From contig NZ_FOFJ01000019.1 in assembly GCF_900110885.1 (NCBI RefSeq), forward strand, positions 1 through 64,000: DNA of 64,000 nt. The letters are read 5' to 3'. The translations under genes were made by a program, and so were the position numbers. This DNA is from Azotobacter beijerinckii (GTDB lineage: Bacteria > Pseudomonadota > Gammaproteobacteria > Pseudomonadales > Pseudomonadaceae). The notes beneath the pieces are model-generated. The model was not told the DNA's origin. It was given only the letters and a program-made list of their open reading frames with translations, and made no database searches. Below are positions 16,514 to 27,177 of the stretch, piece after piece; position 1 is the first letter of the stretch; each line of letters starts with the position of its first letter.

Positions 16514-17419
16514 TCATCGGCAGGCGTCGGGACTCAGCGCGAGACGACTGTCGAAACGCCTTTCCCGCCCGTTCAGGGGATCGACGAAGCTCAGGCTCTG
16601 CGCCAGCAGCTGCAAGGGCCGGCGATGGTCGTCGATCTCCCGCCGGGCGCGTTCGAGCAGGTGCGGATAGAGCGGATCGTTGCAGATCCCCGCGCCCAGC
16701 GCGGCCATGTGCACGCGCAACTGGTGGGTCTTGCCGGTGACCGGATAGAGCACGTAGCGCCAGTGTTCCCCGAGACGTTCGCCGACCTCGACGCGGGTCT
16801 CGCTGTTCGGCTCGCCTTCGGTTTCGCGCATCAGGAAGAACGGCTCGCCCTTGACCAGCCGGGTCCGGCGCAGCAGCGGGAAGCTCTGCCCAGGCAGCGC
16901 AGGCGCGATGGCCGAATAGACCTTGCGGATCTGCCGCTCGCGGAACAGCGCCTGATAGCGCCCGCGGCTCGCCGGATTGCAGGAGAACAGCACCAGCCCG
17001 GCGGTGAGCCGGTCGATGCGGTGCAGCGGCACCAGATCGGGGTTGCCGAGGCGGCGCACCAGGCGCGCCAGCAGGGTCTGCTCGACGTACTCGCCGACCG
17101 GGGCGACCGGCAGGAAATGCGGCTTGTCCGCCACCACCAGGTGCTCGTCCGCGTGCAGCACGCCTTCGGCGAAGGGAATCGGCGTCTCCGCCGCCACCTC
17201 GCGGAAATAGTGGACGCGTAGCGCCTCGCGGTAGGGATGCTCGGGACCCAAGGTGTTCCCCTCGCCATCCAGCACCCGGCCGCGGGCCATGCGCTCCAGC
17301 CAGATGTCCCGACCGATCGCCGGAAAGTGCGCGCAGAGGCAGTCCAGCACGGTGCGCCAGTCGCCGCGCGGCAGATGCAAGACGCTGGGACGAAGGCTGG
17401 CGGCGAAAGCGTGGGTCAT
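16514..17419 (-). CDS. RluA-family pseudouridine synthase
   Basis: This 301-residue protein isomerises uridine in RNA. The RluA motif II HRIDRLTAGLVLFS holds the catalytic Asp136. A second motif, YPVTGKTHQLRVHMAALG, lies near residue 235. There is no N-terminal S4 domain, so it resembles TruC or the short RluA group rather than RluC/D; the target RNA cannot be decided. The start at 17419 gives the usual length; the in-frame sequence beyond it overlaps the opposite-strand phosphatase gene and is not protein-like. Confidence 0.9.
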   Translation of the reverse strand: MTHAFAASLRPSVLHLPRGDWRTVLDCLCAHFPAIGRDIWLERMARGRVLDGEGNTLGPEHPYREALRVHYFREVAAETPIPFAEGVLHADEHLVVADKPHFLPVAPVGEYVEQTLLARLVRRLGNPDLVPLHRIDRLTAGLVLFSCNPASRGRYQALFRERQIRKVYSAIAPALPGQSFPLLRRTRLVKGEPFFLMRETEGEPNSETRVEVGERLGEHWRYVLYPVTGKTHQLRVHMAALGAGICNDPLYPHLLERARREIDDHRRPLQLLAQSLSFVDPLNGRERRFDSRLALSPDACR

Positions 17420-17536
17420 GGCGGGCGGACTCCGGCGGCGGGAGCGCATTAGGCCCCAGCAACGGCCTGCCGTCAAAGGAGCGGCCGGTGTCATAATGCC
17501 CGGCTTCGCCGCCGGCGCCCGGGCGCGGCACCGACC

Positions 17537-19600
17537 ATGAACCGCACCAACGGGAGCGAGGGAGCGCCCCGTGCTGCACGGATCGACACCTTCGCCATGC
17601 CGACAGACCTGCCCCGCCCAGCCGACACCTCCGCCCTGCCCCCGGTCCTCGCCGGCCCGCTGCTGCGCCGGCTGACGCCGCAGCGCCTGGTCCTCTGGCT
17701 GGTCGGCTCGCGGCCCCTGAGGCTGTCGCTGCAGCTGGTCTTCGCCGGCTCTCAGCCACGCCTCATCGCGCTCGACGGGGCGCGCTGCCGGCGCCTGCGC
17801 ATCGGCGCTCACGCCTGGCTGCACCTGCTCGACGTGGCGCTGGACGAGCCGTTGCCCACCGATACGCCGATCGAGTACGACCTGCTGCTGGAGGAGGACG
17901 GCCGGCAACGCGGGATCGCCGACTGGGCGCCGCACCTCTTGTACGAGGGGGCGAAGCGACCGGATTTCCTGCTCAAGTCGCGCCTCGACAACCTGCTGCA
18001 CGGTTCCTGCCGCAAGCCGCACTTTCCCTCCGCGGACGGCCTGGCCAGGGCCGACGCCCTGCTCGCCGGGCTGCGCGAACGGCCGCAGGCGCGCCCGGCG
18101 CTCTTGATGCTGAGCGGCGACCAGATCTACGCGGACGACGTGGCCGGGCCGATGCTGGTGGCCATTCACGCGCTGATCCGCCGCCTCGGCCTCTACGGCG
18201 AAGCGCTCGAAGGCGCGCTGGTCGCCGACAGCGACGCGCTCTACGCCCACCCGGCGACCTACTACCGGCGCGAGGACCTGCTGCCCGCCTTCACGTCCAA
18301 CGCGGCCCTGCGCGAGCGCTTCTTCGGCGGCGTGGAAAAACCGATCTTCACCAGCGCCAGCGCCCACAATCACCTGATCACCCTCGGCGAGGTGCTGGCG
18401 ATGTACCTGCTGGTCTGGTCGCCCGTGCCCTGGACGCTGATCCGCCCGCAGCCGCCGGCGCTGGAGGCGCCCTGCGGCGAACGCTACGCCGAGGAACAGG
18501 CCGCCCTCGACGAGTTCCGCGCCCAGCTGCCGCAGGCCGCCCGCACCCTGGCCCACCTGCCGAGCCTGATGATCTTCGACGACCACGACATCACCGACGA
18601 CTGGAACCTCTCGGCGCACTGGGAGGAAACCGCCTATGGCCATCCCTTCTCCCGACGCATCGTCGGCAATGCGCTGCTCGCCTACGCCCTGTGCCAGGGC
18701 TGGGGCAACGACCCGGACGCCTTCGCCGGGCTGCTGGGCCAGGTCGAGGCGCTGCCGGTGGACGCCGACGGCCGCCTCGACGACCGCGCCCAGGACCGCC
18801 TGATCGGCGAACTGCTGAGGTTCCGGAACTGGCATTACCGGCTGCCGACCACCCCGGCGCTGATCGTGCTGGATACCCGCACCCGCCGCTGGCGCAGCGA
18901 AAGCCACCCGAGCCGCCCCTCCGGGCTGATGGACTGGGAAGCGCTCTGCGAGCTGCAACAGGAGCTGCTCGACGAGCAGGCCGCGGTGATCGTCTCGCCG
19001 GCGCCGATCTTCGGCGTCAAGCTGATCGAAGCCGTCCAGCGCCTGTTCACCCTGGCCGGGCATGCGCTGTTGGTCGACGCCGAGAACTGGATGGCCCACC
19101 GCGGCGCGGCGCAGGTGATCCTCAACATCTTCCGCCACTCGCGGAGCCCGGCCAGCTACCTGATCCTTTCCGGCGACGTGCACTACTCCTTCGCCTACGA
19201 CGTGCAGATCCGCCACCGCGAACGCGGGCCGCGGATCTGGCAAGTCACCAGCAGCGGCATCAAGAACAAGTTCCCCGCGTGCCTGCTGGAAAGCTTCGAC
19301 CGCCTCAACCGCTGGCTCTACGCGCCCTGGTCGACGCTCAACTGGCTGACCAAGCGGCGCCAGATGGAGGTGGTGCCGCGCATTCCCCACCGCGGCCGGC
19401 GCGGCGAACGCCTGTGGAACGGCGCCGGCATCGGCCAGGTGCTGCTCGATGCCCTGGGCCGCCCCACCGCCATCCTCCAGCACAACGCCGACGGCTCGGC
19501 GCCGACCCGCTTCGTCCGCCCGGCGGAACTGCGCCGGGCCGCCGCGCCGGCCGAGACCGGCGAAGCGGAACTTGCCAGGCTGCGCCGCGGAACGGAGTGA
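17537..19600 (+). CDS. PhoD-like metallophosphatase family protein
   Basis: This 687-residue protein contains the PhoD-type metallophosphatase core: LSGDQIYADDVAGPML near residue 195, FDDHDITDDWN near 350 and SGDVHYSF near 550, which together bind a binuclear metal site. It has no signal peptide, unlike secreted PhoD, so a cytoplasmic phosphodiesterase or phosphatase is more likely; the substrate is unknown. The ATG at 17537 gives the longest protein. An ATG at 17597 (MPTDLPRP) is an alternative start, and neither has a clear ribosome site. Confidence 0.85.
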   Translation: MNRTNGSEGAPRAARIDTFAMPTDLPRPADTSALPPVLAGPLLRRLTPQRLVLWLVGSRPLRLSLQLVFAGSQPRLIALDGARCRRLRIGAHAWLHLLDVALDEPLPTDTPIEYDLLLEEDGRQRGIADWAPHLLYEGAKRPDFLLKSRLDNLLHGSCRKPHFPSADGLARADALLAGLRERPQARPALLMLSGDQIYADDVAGPMLVAIHALIRRLGLYGEALEGALVADSDALYAHPATYYRREDLLPAFTSNAALRERFFGGVEKPIFTSASAHNHLITLGEVLAMYLLVWSPVPWTLIRPQPPALEAPCGERYAEEQAALDEFRAQLPQAARTLAHLPSLMIFDDHDITDDWNLSAHWEETAYGHPFSRRIVGNALLAYALCQGWGNDPDAFAGLLGQVEALPVDADGRLDDRAQDRLIGELLRFRNWHYRLPTTPALIVLDTRTRRWRSESHPSRPSGLMDWEALCELQQELLDEQAAVIVSPAPIFGVKLIEAVQRLFTLAGHALLVDAENWMAHRGAAQVILNIFRHSRSPASYLILSGDVHYSFAYDVQIRHRERGPRIWQVTSSGIKNKFPACLLESFDRLNRWLYAPWSTLNWLTKRRQMEVVPRIPHRGRRGERLWNGAGIGQVLLDALGRPTAILQHNADGSAPTRFVRPAELRRAAAPAETGEAELARLRRGTE

Positions 19601-19959
19601 TCCGGCAGGCTCCCGGCAATGCCTGCGCAGCCGGCGAAAAGCGACCAAAACCGCTCGAAAGACTCGTCTAAAGCCGGCGCAAGCTGTACTTTAGTCAAAC
19701 CCCATCCTCGCCACGCCAGTGCCGGGGGACTGAATCGGGGCCTGCCCGCGCGGAGCAAATTCGCCGGGCGCCAGAACAACAATCAGGCGTGCCGGCCTCG
19801 GTACGGCGCGCCACTGGTCATCGGAAACCTTGGTTTCGGATGGACCCTTACGCACCCCGCTGCGACAACCAAAAAGCTCGGCACCCCAGGCTAACCGCCC
19901 GGGGCTGACCAGGGCGCAGATAAAAAAGACTACCCAAACCGCCTTTCAGGAGTTTTTCT
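19601..19959. other. Intergenic region with imperfect inverted repeat
   Basis: This 359-bp gap holds no gene. At 19816-19846 there is an imperfect inverted repeat with arms CATCGGAAACC and GGTTTCGGATG around a 2-base centre (one mismatch), extended outward by GGTC and GACC with a one-base bulge. It lies about 115 bp before the next start and could be an operator or a leader hairpin. A CAGGAG ribosome site precedes the next gene. Confidence 0.5.
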
Positions 19960-20826
19960 ATGACCATCGCTTCTCAGCACGATTTGAGACGGCAATTCCG
20001 AGCGTTGCTGGAGTCCCGGGCCTGCTACGACGCTGCATCGGTATTCGACCCGATGTCGGCGCGCATCGCCGGCGACCTGAATTTCGAGGTCGGCATTCTC
20101 GGCGGCTCGGTCGCCGCCCTGCAGGTGCTCGCCGCCCCCGACTACGCGCTGATCACCCTCAGCGAATTCGTCGAGCAGGCCACCCGCATCGGTCGCGTGG
20201 CCAGCCTACCGATTATCGCCGACGCCGACCATGGCTACGGCAACGCGATCAACGCCATGCGTACCGTGGCCGAACTGGAGCGCGCCGGCGTCGCCGCGCT
20301 GACCCTGGAGGACACCCTGCTGCCGCCCAAGTACGGGCACAAGACCACCGACCTGATCCCGCTGGACGAGGCCGTCGGCAAGATCCGCGCCGCCCTGGAG
20401 GCGCGCATCGATCCGCAGCTGAGCATCATCGCCCGCACCAACGCCGAGCAGCTCACCGTCGAGGAGACCATCGAGCGCGCCAAGGCCTACCAGGCCGCCG
20501 GCGCGGACGGCATCTGCATGATCGGCATCAAGGACTTCGAGCACCTGGAGTCCATCACCCGGCACCTGCCGGATACCCCGCTGATGCTGATCACCTACGG
20601 CAATCCGAAGCTGCGCGACATGGCCCGCCTGGCCGAGAACGGCGTGCGCATCGTGGTGAACGGGCACGCCGCCTACTTCGCCGCGATCAAGGCCACCTAC
20701 GACTGCCTGCGCGAACAGCGCGGCATCGGCCCCTCGGACCTGAACGCCAAGGAACTCTGCACCAAGTACTCGACCCTCGACGAGTATCGCGTCTGGGCCC
20801 GCGAGTTCATGAACGTCCAGGAATAA
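19960..20826 (+). CDS. Oxaloacetate decarboxylase, isocitrate lyase/PEP mutase superfamily
   Basis: This 288-residue cytoplasmic enzyme is of the PA4872 type, which converts oxaloacetate to pyruvate and CO2. It keeps the superfamily Mg2+ and substrate residues in [16 protein letters not shown] (about 87-102) and LEDTLLPPK (about 115-123), and lacks the KKCGH-type loop of isocitrate lyase. The length equals that of the Pseudomonas enzyme (287). It is a single-gene unit with a strong terminator 18 bp after the stop. Methylisocitrate lyase or carboxyphosphonoenolpyruvate mutase are the alternatives within the superfamily. Confidence 0.85.
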   Translation: MTIASQHDLRRQFRALLESRACYDAASVFDPMSARIAGDLNFEVGILGGSVAALQVLAAPDYALITLSEFVEQATRIGRVASLPIIADADHGYGNAINAMRTVAELERAGVAALTLEDTLLPPKYGHKTTDLIPLDEAVGKIRAALEARIDPQLSIIARTNAEQLTVEETIERAKAYQAAGADGICMIGIKDFEHLESITRHLPDTPLMLITYGNPKLRDMARLAENGVRIVVNGHAAYFAAIKATYDCLREQRGIGPSDLNAKELCTKYSTLDEYRVWAREFMNVQE

Positions 20827-20843
20827 CGACACCCTGAAAGACC

Positions 20844-20881
20844 AAGCCCCGGCCTCCCATCAGGGAGCGCCGGGGCTTCTT
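20844..20881 (+). terminator. Rho-independent terminator
   Basis: Perfect 10-bp stem AAGCCCCGGC/GCCGGGGCTT, followed by a pyrimidine-rich TCTTCT, between the convergent oxaloacetate decarboxylase and gltX genes. The A-rich side also lets it serve gltX in the other direction. Confidence 0.85.
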
Positions 20882-20910
20882 CTATCCGGAACGGCTTGCC
20901 CGTTCACGAT

Positions 20911-22395
20911 CTAGCAGGCGATCTCGCCCAGCAGCTTTTCCCAGTCCTTGGTTTCCTTCTTCGACACCCCGCCGAGCAGCTCGATGGCCTGGCGCAGGCG
21001 GAAGCGGGTCAGGTCGGCACCGAGGATCTCCATGGCATCGAGCACCGACACCGAGCTGGCGTGGCCGGTGATCGCCGGGAAGATCAACGGCATGGCGTCG
21101 CGCAGCTTGTAGCCGAGGTGCTCGCTGGTCTTCTGGATGATCGCGGTGATGTTGTCCTTGTTCCACTGGCGCAGCGCTTCCAGCTTCCAGAGGATCAGTT
21201 GCAGCAACTGGCGGACCTGGTCGGGCGAAAGCTTCTTGTGCTCGAACAGCCTGGCGTCCAGTGGCACGCCGCCGGCGAAGAAGAAGCCGGCCAGCGGGGC
21301 GATCTGGCTGAAGGTTTCCACCCGGCCCTGCACGTGCGGAGCAATCTGCATCAGGTATTCGGGGTTGAACGCCCACTTGTGCACTTCGGCGGCGAAGGCC
21401 TCGACCGACAGCTCGCGCAGCCACTGGCCGTTCAGCCAGGAGAGCTTCTCCATGTCGAAGATCGGCCCGCCGAGGGACACGCGCTGGATGTCGAAGTGCT
21501 CGATCATCTCGTCCAGGGTGAACTTCTCGCGCTCGTCGGGCATCGACCAGCCCATGCGTCCCAGGTAGTTGAGCATCGCCTCGGGCAGAAAGCCCATGCG
21601 CTGGTAGAAGGTGATCGAGGTGGGGTTCTTGCGCTTGGACAGCTTGCTCTTGTCCGGATTGCGCAACAGCGGCATGTACACCAGCTTGGGCTGCTCCCAG
21701 CCGAAATACTCGTAGAGCTTGATCAGCTTGGGCGCCGAGGGCAGCCATTCCTCGCCGCGCAGCACGTGGGTGATGCCCATCAGGTGGTCGTCGACCACGT
21801 TGGCGAGGAAGTAGGTGGGCAGGCCGTCGGCCTTCATCAGCACCTGCATGTCCATGCGGTCCCAGGGGATCTCGACGTCGCCGCGCAGCAGGTCCGGCAC
21901 CGTGCAGACGCCTTCGCTCGGCACCTTCATGCGCACCACGTGGGACTCGCCGGCGACGATGCGCTGCTGCGCCTCTTCAGGCGCCAGGTGCATGCAGTGG
22001 CCGTCGTAGCGCGGGGTTTCCTTGTTGGCCATCTGCCGCGCGCGCACTTCGTCGAGCCGCTCGGCGCTGCAGAAGCAGGGGAAGGCATGGCCCTTGGAGA
22101 CCAGCTCGTCCGAGTACTGCTTGTAGATCGCGCCGCGCTCGCTCTGCCGGTACGGGCCGTGCGGGCCGCCGACGTCCGGGCCCTCGTCCCATTCGATGCC
22201 CAGCCAGCGCAGGGCGTCGTAGATCTGCTGCTCCGACTCGCGGGTCGAGCGCAGCTGGTCGGTATCCTCGATGCGCAGGATGAACTGGCCGCCGTGCTGA
22301 CGGGCGAAGCACAGGTTGAACAGGGCGATGTAGGCGGTGCCGACGTGCGGATCGCCGGTCGGCGACGGCGCGATGCGGGTGCGGACGGTGGTCAT
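20911..22395 (-). CDS. gltX: Glutamyl-tRNA synthetase
   Basis: This class I aminoacyl-tRNA synthetase (494 residues) attaches glutamate to tRNA-Glu. The HIGH-like motif is [13 protein letters not shown] (residues 10-22) and the KMSKS-like motif is KLSKRKNP. The four-cysteine zinc region of E. coli GltX is reduced here to [10 protein letters not shown] and later residues. Length and start are normal. It is followed at a short distance by uvrB, with a REP-like repeat in the gap, the same gene neighbourhood as in Pseudomonas. Confidence 0.98.
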   Translation of the reverse strand: MTTVRTRIAPSPTGDPHVGTAYIALFNLCFARQHGGQFILRIEDTDQLRSTRESEQQIYDALRWLGIEWDEGPDVGGPHGPYRQSERGAIYKQYSDELVSKGHAFPCFCSAERLDEVRARQMANKETPRYDGHCMHLAPEEAQQRIVAGESHVVRMKVPSEGVCTVPDLLRGDVEIPWDRMDMQVLMKADGLPTYFLANVVDDHLMGITHVLRGEEWLPSAPKLIKLYEYFGWEQPKLVYMPLLRNPDKSKLSKRKNPTSITFYQRMGFLPEAMLNYLGRMGWSMPDEREKFTLDEMIEHFDIQRVSLGGPIFDMEKLSWLNGQWLRELSVEAFAAEVHKWAFNPEYLMQIAPHVQGRVETFSQIAPLAGFFFAGGVPLDARLFEHKKLSPDQVRQLLQLILWKLEALRQWNKDNITAIIQKTSEHLGYKLRDAMPLIFPAITGHASSVSVLDAMEILGADLTRFRLRQAIELLGGVSKKETKDWEKLLGEIAC

Positions 22396-22474
22396 GCAGA
22401 CTCCCGGAAAGAGGGACGAACAGAAGGATGAAAGGCGCGAATGTTAGCAGGCGCGGCAGCAGGGGCTCCAGCCT

Positions 22475-22544
22475 GGCAGGGCGGGTGAAACCCGCCGCTT
22501 CCCGGTGGCAACCGGCGATTTCCGGCGGGCCTCACCCGCCTTGC
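22475..22544. repeat. REP-like palindromic element, copy 1 (gltX-uvrB gap)
   Basis: A 70-bp dyad begins GGCAGGGCGGGTGA and ends TCACCCGCCTTGC, with a second inner pair of GC-rich arms (CCCGCCG and CGGCGGG). It ends four bases before the uvrB stop codon. The same outer sequence, GGGCGGGTG...CACCCGCC, recurs at 55057-55125 and 60515-60583, so it is a dispersed element rather than a gene-specific terminator. This copy is the most diverged of the three. Confidence 0.75.
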
Positions 22545-22548
22545 GGCA

Positions 22549-24558
22549 CTAAACCTGCAGCAGCCGCTCGCGCAGCGCCTGGATCTCGTCGCGCAACTGC
22601 GCCGCGGCCTCGAACTCCAGGTCGCGGGCCAGTGCGTACATCTTCTCCTCGAGCTGACGGATGCGCTTGGTGATTTCGCTCGGCGAGCGCAGCTCGGCGG
22701 CGTAGCGGGCGCTCTCCTCCGCGGCCTTGGCCACCCGCTTGCGGCTGCGCGCACCGGGCACCACGGCGCCCTCGAGGATGTCCTGGACATCCTTCTTCAC
22801 GCCCCGGGGCACGATGCCGTGGGCTTCGTTGAAGGCGATCTGCCTGGCGCGGCGCCGCTCGGTCTCGTCGATGGCGCGCCGCATCGAGCCGGTGACGTTG
22901 TCGGCATAGAGGATCGCCCGGCCGTTGAGGTTGCGCGCGGCGCGGCCGATGGTCTGGATCAGCGAGCGCTCGCTGCGCAGGAAGCCCTCCTTGTCGGCGT
23001 CGAGGATCGCCACCAGCGACACCTCGGGCATGTCCAGGCCCTCGCGCAGCAGGTTGATCCCCACCAGCACGTCGAAGGCGCCAGTGCGCAGGTCGCGGAT
23101 GATCTCCACCCGCTCCACGGTGTCGATGTCCGAGTGCAGGTAGCGCACCCGCACGTCGTGGTCGGCCAGGTAGTCGGTGAGGTCTTCGGCCATGCGCTTG
23201 GTCAGGGTGGTGACCAGCACGCGCTCCTCGGCGACCACGCACTTGCGGATCTCCGAGAGCAGGTCGTCGACCTGGGTGGTGGCCGGGCGCACCTCGAGCT
23301 GCGGGTCGACCAGGCCGGTGGGACGCACCACCTGCTCGATCACCCGCCCGGCATGCTCGGCCTCGTAGGGGCCGGGAGTGGCCGAGATGAAGAGAGTCTG
23401 CGGGCTGATCCGCTCCCATTCGTCGAAGCGCATCGGCCGGTTGTCCAGCGCCGAGGGCAGGCGGAAGCCGTACTCCACCAGGGTTTCCTTGCGCGAGCGG
23501 TCGCCCTTGTACATGGCGCCGACCTGCGGGACGGTGACGTGGGACTCGTCGATCACCAGGATCGCGTTGCCCGGCAGGTAGTCGTAGAGGGTCGGCGGCG
23601 CCTCGCCCGGGGCGCGGCCGGAGAGGTAGCGGGAGTAGTTCTCGATGCCGTTGCAGTAGCCCAGTTCGAGGATCATCTCCAGGTCGAAGCGGGTGCGCTG
23701 CTCCAGGCGCTGGGCCTCCACCAGCTTGTCGTGCCCGCGCAGGTAGTCCAGACGGTCTTTGAGTTCGGCCTTGATCTGCTCCACCGCCTCCAGGAGCGTC
23801 TCGCGCGGGGTGACGTAGTGGCTCTTGGGGTAGAAGGTGAAACGCGGCAGCTTCTTGATCACCTCGCCGGTCAGCGGATCGAAGGCCGACAGGCTCTCCA
23901 CCTCGTCGTCGAACAGCTCGACGCGGATCGCCTCCAGCTCGGACTCGGCCGGGTAGATGTCGATCACGTCGCCGCGCACACGGAAGCTCGCACGGGCGAA
24001 GTCCATGTCGTTGCGGGTGTACTGCAGCTCGGCCAGGCGACGCAGCAGGGCGCGCTGGTCGAGTTTGTCGCCACGGTCGATGTGCAGCACCATCTTCAGG
24101 TAGCTGGCCGGATCGCCCAGGCCGTAGATCGACGACACCGTGGCGACGATGATCGCATCCGGCCGCTCGAGCAGCGCCTTGGTCGCCGACAGGCGCATCT
24201 GCTCGATGTGGTCGTTGATCGAGGCGTCCTTCTCGATATAGGTGTCGGAGGACGGCACGTAGGCTTCCGGCTGGTAGTAGTCGTAATAGGAAACGAAGTA
24301 CTCCACCGCATTGTTCGGGAAGAAGCTCTTGAACTCGCCGTAGAGCTGCGCCGCCAGGGTCTTGTTGGGCGCCAGCACCAGGGCTGGGCGCTGCACCCGG
24401 GCGATCACGTTGGCGATGCTGAAGGTCTTGCCGGAGCCTGTCACCCCCAGCAGGGTCTGGTGCGACAGGCCGGCCTCCAGCCCCTCGACCATCTGGCGGA
24501 TCGCCTCGGGCTGGTCGCCGGCGGGCTGGAAGCGGGTCACCAGCTGGAATTCGGACAT
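22549..24558 (-). CDS. uvrB: Excinuclease ABC subunit B
   Basis: UvrB (669 residues) is the damage-verifying helicase-like subunit of nucleotide excision repair. It loads with UvrA and then recruits UvrC. Walker A is GVTGSGKT (38-45), the beta-hairpin is the Tyr-rich [12 protein letters not shown] (about 92-103), helicase motif VI is QTIGRAARN, and the C-terminal UVR domain ([23 protein letters not shown]) binds UvrC. The MSEFQLV start agrees with family length; the in-frame extension upstream is not protein-like. No LexA box could be recognised in the 262-bp divergent region shared with the aminotransferase. Confidence 0.98.
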   Translation of the reverse strand: MSEFQLVTRFQPAGDQPEAIRQMVEGLEAGLSHQTLLGVTGSGKTFSIANVIARVQRPALVLAPNKTLAAQLYGEFKSFFPNNAVEYFVSYYDYYQPEAYVPSSDTYIEKDASINDHIEQMRLSATKALLERPDAIIVATVSSIYGLGDPASYLKMVLHIDRGDKLDQRALLRRLAELQYTRNDMDFARASFRVRGDVIDIYPAESELEAIRVELFDDEVESLSAFDPLTGEVIKKLPRFTFYPKSHYVTPRETLLEAVEQIKAELKDRLDYLRGHDKLVEAQRLEQRTRFDLEMILELGYCNGIENYSRYLSGRAPGEAPPTLYDYLPGNAILVIDESHVTVPQVGAMYKGDRSRKETLVEYGFRLPSALDNRPMRFDEWERISPQTLFISATPGPYEAEHAGRVIEQVVRPTGLVDPQLEVRPATTQVDDLLSEIRKCVVAEERVLVTTLTKRMAEDLTDYLADHDVRVRYLHSDIDTVERVEIIRDLRTGAFDVLVGINLLREGLDMPEVSLVAILDADKEGFLRSERSLIQTIGRAARNLNGRAILYADNVTGSMRRAIDETERRRARQIAFNEAHGIVPRGVKKDVQDILEGAVVPGARSRKRVAKAAEESARYAAELRSPSEITKRIRQLEEKMYALARDLEFEAAAQLRDEIQALRERLLQV

Positions 24559-24820
24559 GCAAAACCTCTCTCGACGCGGCAGGCGGACGGCTCCATCGGG
24601 GGAGTCGGCGAGCAGCCGGCCGACGCTTCCGCCTTCGACAAATGGTTGACAGAAAACCCTTGACAGCATATCGCAGGCGACCGGCATGGCCGCTATACTA
24701 GCGCCCCGATTCTGCATGCCCCCTGCGCATACCGTCGCCCCTTCCGGTCGATGGCCCGTCTGCCTGCGTGTGGGGTAGTAGTCTGGCCTTCCACCCCCTT
24801 CTTCTTCGAGCACCTCGACC

Positions 24821-26017
24821 ATGAGCTTGTTCTCTGCCGTAGAAATGGCACCGCGTGACCCGATCCTTGGCCTCACCGAAGCCTTCAATGCCGATACCCG
24901 CCCGACCAAGGTCAACCTCGGCGTCGGCGTCTACTACAACGAAGAGGGCCGGATTCCCCTGCTGCGTGCCGTCGCGGAGGCCGAGAAGGCCCGCATCGCC
25001 GCCCATGCGCCGCGCGGCTACCTGCCGATCGAAGGCATCGGCGCCTACGACCAGGCCGTGCAGAAGCTGCTGTTCGGCAACGACTCCGCCCTGCTCGCCG
25101 ACGGCCGCGTGGTCACCGCCCAGGCCCTGGGCGGCACCGGCGCGCTGAAGGTCGGCGCCGACTTCCTCAAGCGCCTGCTGCCGGATGCGGTGGTCGCGAT
25201 CAGCGACCCGAGCTGGGAGAACCATCGCGCCCTGTTCGAATCCGCCGGTTTCCGCGTGCAGAGCTACCGCTACTACGACGCCGCCAGCCACGGCCTGAAC
25301 CGTGCCGGCATGCTCGAGGACATCAAGGCCCTGCCGGCCCGCTCCATCGTGCTGCTGCACGCCTGCTGCCACAACCCGACCGGCGTCGACCTCTCCGGCA
25401 ACGACTGGAAGCGGGTGCTGGAAGCGATTCGCGAAGGCGGCCACGTGCCCTTCCTCGACATCGCCTATCAGGGCTTCGGCGACGGCATCGAAGAGGACGC
25501 CGAAGCGGTGCGCCTGTTCGCCGAATCGGGCCTGCCGTTCTTCGTCTCCAGCTCCTTCTCCAAGTCCTTCTCCCTCTACGGCGAGCGCGTCGGCGCCCTG
25601 TCCATCGTCACCGCCTCGAAGGACGAGGCCGCGCGCGTGCTGTCGCAGGTCAAGCGGGTGATCCGCACCAACTACTCGAACCCGCCGACCCACGGCGCCA
25701 GCGTGGTTGCCAGCGTGCTCAACAGCCCGGAGCTGCGCGCCCTGTGGGAAGCCGAACTGGCCGAGATGCGCGGCCGCATCCGGAGCATGCGCCAGGCGCT
25801 GGTCGAGCAGCTGGCCGCCCAGGGCGCCAAGCGCGACTTCGGCTTCGTCGCCCAGCAGCGCGGCATGTTCTCCTACTCCGGCCTCAGCGCCGAGCAGGTG
25901 GAGCGACTGCGCAGCGAGTTCGGCATCTACGCCGTCGCCACCGGCCGCATCTGCGTCGCCGCCCTGAACCAGCGCAACCTCGCCAGCGTTACCCAGGCCA
26001 TCGCCCAGGTGCTCTGA
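24821..26017 (+). CDS. Aspartate/aromatic amino acid aminotransferase
   Basis: This is a 398-residue PLP-dependent class I aminotransferase of the AspC/TyrB subgroup (Ia-gamma). The PLP lysine is Lys248 in [16 protein letters not shown]; Asp213 and Tyr216 ([12 protein letters not shown]) bind the cofactor and an Arg in [11 protein letters not shown] binds the alpha-carboxylate. The same gene stands divergent from uvrB in Pseudomonas aeruginosa. It converts aspartate or aromatic amino acids and 2-oxoglutarate; the preferred substrate cannot be told from sequence. A TATACT hexamer at 24694-24699 is a possible -10 element. A terminator follows the gene. Confidence 0.95.
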   Translation: MSLFSAVEMAPRDPILGLTEAFNADTRPTKVNLGVGVYYNEEGRIPLLRAVAEAEKARIAAHAPRGYLPIEGIGAYDQAVQKLLFGNDSALLADGRVVTAQALGGTGALKVGADFLKRLLPDAVVAISDPSWENHRALFESAGFRVQSYRYYDAASHGLNRAGMLEDIKALPARSIVLLHACCHNPTGVDLSGNDWKRVLEAIREGGHVPFLDIAYQGFGDGIEEDAEAVRLFAESGLPFFVSSSFSKSFSLYGERVGALSIVTASKDEAARVLSQVKRVIRTNYSNPPTHGASVVASVLNSPELRALWEAELAEMRGRIRSMRQALVEQLAAQGAKRDFGFVAQQRGMFSYSGLSAEQVERLRSEFGIYAVATGRICVAALNQRNLASVTQAIAQVL

Positions 26018-26082
26018 CCTCCTGCCTGGGGCGGCCCTCCCGGCGAGAGCCGCCCCAGGCAGAACGAAGCGCGGACAAAACA

Positions 26083-26115
26083 AAAAAGGCCTGATCTTCC
26101 GATCAGGCCTTTTTC
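26083..26115 (+). terminator. Bidirectional rho-independent terminator
   Basis: A perfect 14-bp stem (AAAAAGGCCTGATC/GATCAGGCCTTTTT) with a 4-base loop lies between the aminotransferase gene and the oppositely oriented tRNA-Asn. The T-run on both strands lets it end both transcripts. Confidence 0.93.
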
Positions 26116-26119
26116 AATC

Positions 26120-26195
<76 letters not shown>

Positions 26196-26325
26196 ATAAC
26201 GGCTCGTATCCTACTGATAGTGAAAGGAAAGTCAACTCCCCCAGAATCAGCGGCGACGAATCGGCCCGGCGGGCCGCGCTCGAAAAGAGGCTGGCGCAGG
26301 GCCGGCCTCGACTACGGTAACGGGA

Positions 26326-26685
26326 TCAGTTGGCGCTCAAGCGGGCGCGGTTCTTTTCCAGCGTCGCCGTGCCGATTCCCTTGACCTCCAGCAACTCGTC
26401 CACCGACGCGAAAGGCCCATGGGCCTGACGGTAGTCGACGATGGCCTTGGCCTTGGTGGCGCCGATTCCCAGCAAGTCGCGTTCGAGCGTCGCCGCATCG
26501 GCCGTGTTGAGATCGACCTTGACCGGAGCGGCAGCCTGGGCGGGCTGGGTGGCCTGGACAGGCTGGACGGGCTGGGTCGCGACCGGCTTGGCGGTTTCGG
26601 CCTTGGGCGGCTCCGCGGCCGAAGCGGCGATGGAAACGCTGGCCAGCAGGGCAAACAGGAGGGAGGAAAACGGACTCTTGCGCAT
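26326..26685 (-). CDS. ComEA-like helix-hairpin-helix protein
   Basis: This 119-residue exported protein has a signal peptide (cut near ASAAEP), an Ala/Pro/Gln-rich linker of about 30 residues and a C-terminal double helix-hairpin-helix DNA-binding domain (VDLNTADAATLERDLLGIGATKAK then FASVDELLEVKGIG). ComEA proteins bind incoming DNA in the periplasm during natural transformation, which Azotobacter and some pseudomonads perform. No other competence gene lies close by. The length is typical for the short gammaproteobacterial form. Confidence 0.9.
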   Translation of the reverse strand: MRKSPFSSLLFALLASVSIAASAAEPPKAETAKPVATQPVQPVQATQPAQAAAPVKVDLNTADAATLERDLLGIGATKAKAIVDYRQAHGPFASVDELLEVKGIGTATLEKNRARLSAN

Positions 26686-26855
26686 GGGTGCACTCCTTGT
26701 GTCGTTAAGCGCGGGGTTCCATGACCACGCATCGCCACGATAGCGGGCACCTACGGGAGATCAATTTGCCCCGCTCCCGAACCCGAAACGGGCTCACAGA
26801 ACCGACGAATTCATGCCCGATTTTTGCGGACGATCCGGCACGGCCGACACGCCCC

Positions 26856-27113
26856 CTATTCCGCCTTCTTGCGAATCCAGTACAGGTAGGCTCCGCCCTC
26901 TTCCTGCTGCCCGAGCAGCTCATGGCCGAGGAAGATGCAGAACTTGGGGATGTCGCGACGGGTCGAGGGATCGGTGGCGATCACCTTGAGCAAGCCGCCG
27001 GCCGCCAGGTCGCGGACCTTGTTGTGCAGCAGCATCACCGGCTCGGGACAGTTGAGGCCGGTGGCATCGAGAATCGCGTCGACGGCCAGGCTGGCGGGAT
27101 CGGGCTGGGACAT
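26856..27113 (-). CDS. TusA-like sulfur-carrier protein
   Basis: This 85-residue protein of the TusA/SirA fold has the sulfur-accepting cysteine in LNCPEPVM (Cys near residue 22) and the typical [21 protein letters not shown] segment. TusA relays sulfur for tRNA 2-thiouridine and other sulfur transfers. It lies 64 bp downstream of rlmM on the same strand, as in Pseudomonas. Its length and the second half fit TusA better than the shorter YedF group. Confidence 0.9.
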   Translation of the reverse strand: MSQPDPASLAVDAILDATGLNCPEPVMLLHNKVRDLAAGGLLKVIATDPSTRRDIPKFCIFLGHELLGQQEEGGAYLYWIRKKAE

Positions 27114-27177
27114 GGCTAACTCCAGAAAACCGGTGGGGGCATTGTCGCCGAAGCAGTGGGCCAGGTCACGCCGGGGC

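Noticed and set aside
17420-19648. Long in-frame extension upstream of the RluA-family gene
   Set aside because: It is antisense to the PhoD-like gene and not protein-like; the ATG at 17419 gives a normal family length.
24559-24820. Possible LexA box in the uvrB promoter region (TTGACAG direct repeats)
   Set aside because: The two TTGACAG copies are direct repeats and do not form CTGT-N8-ACAG; no SOS box could be justified.
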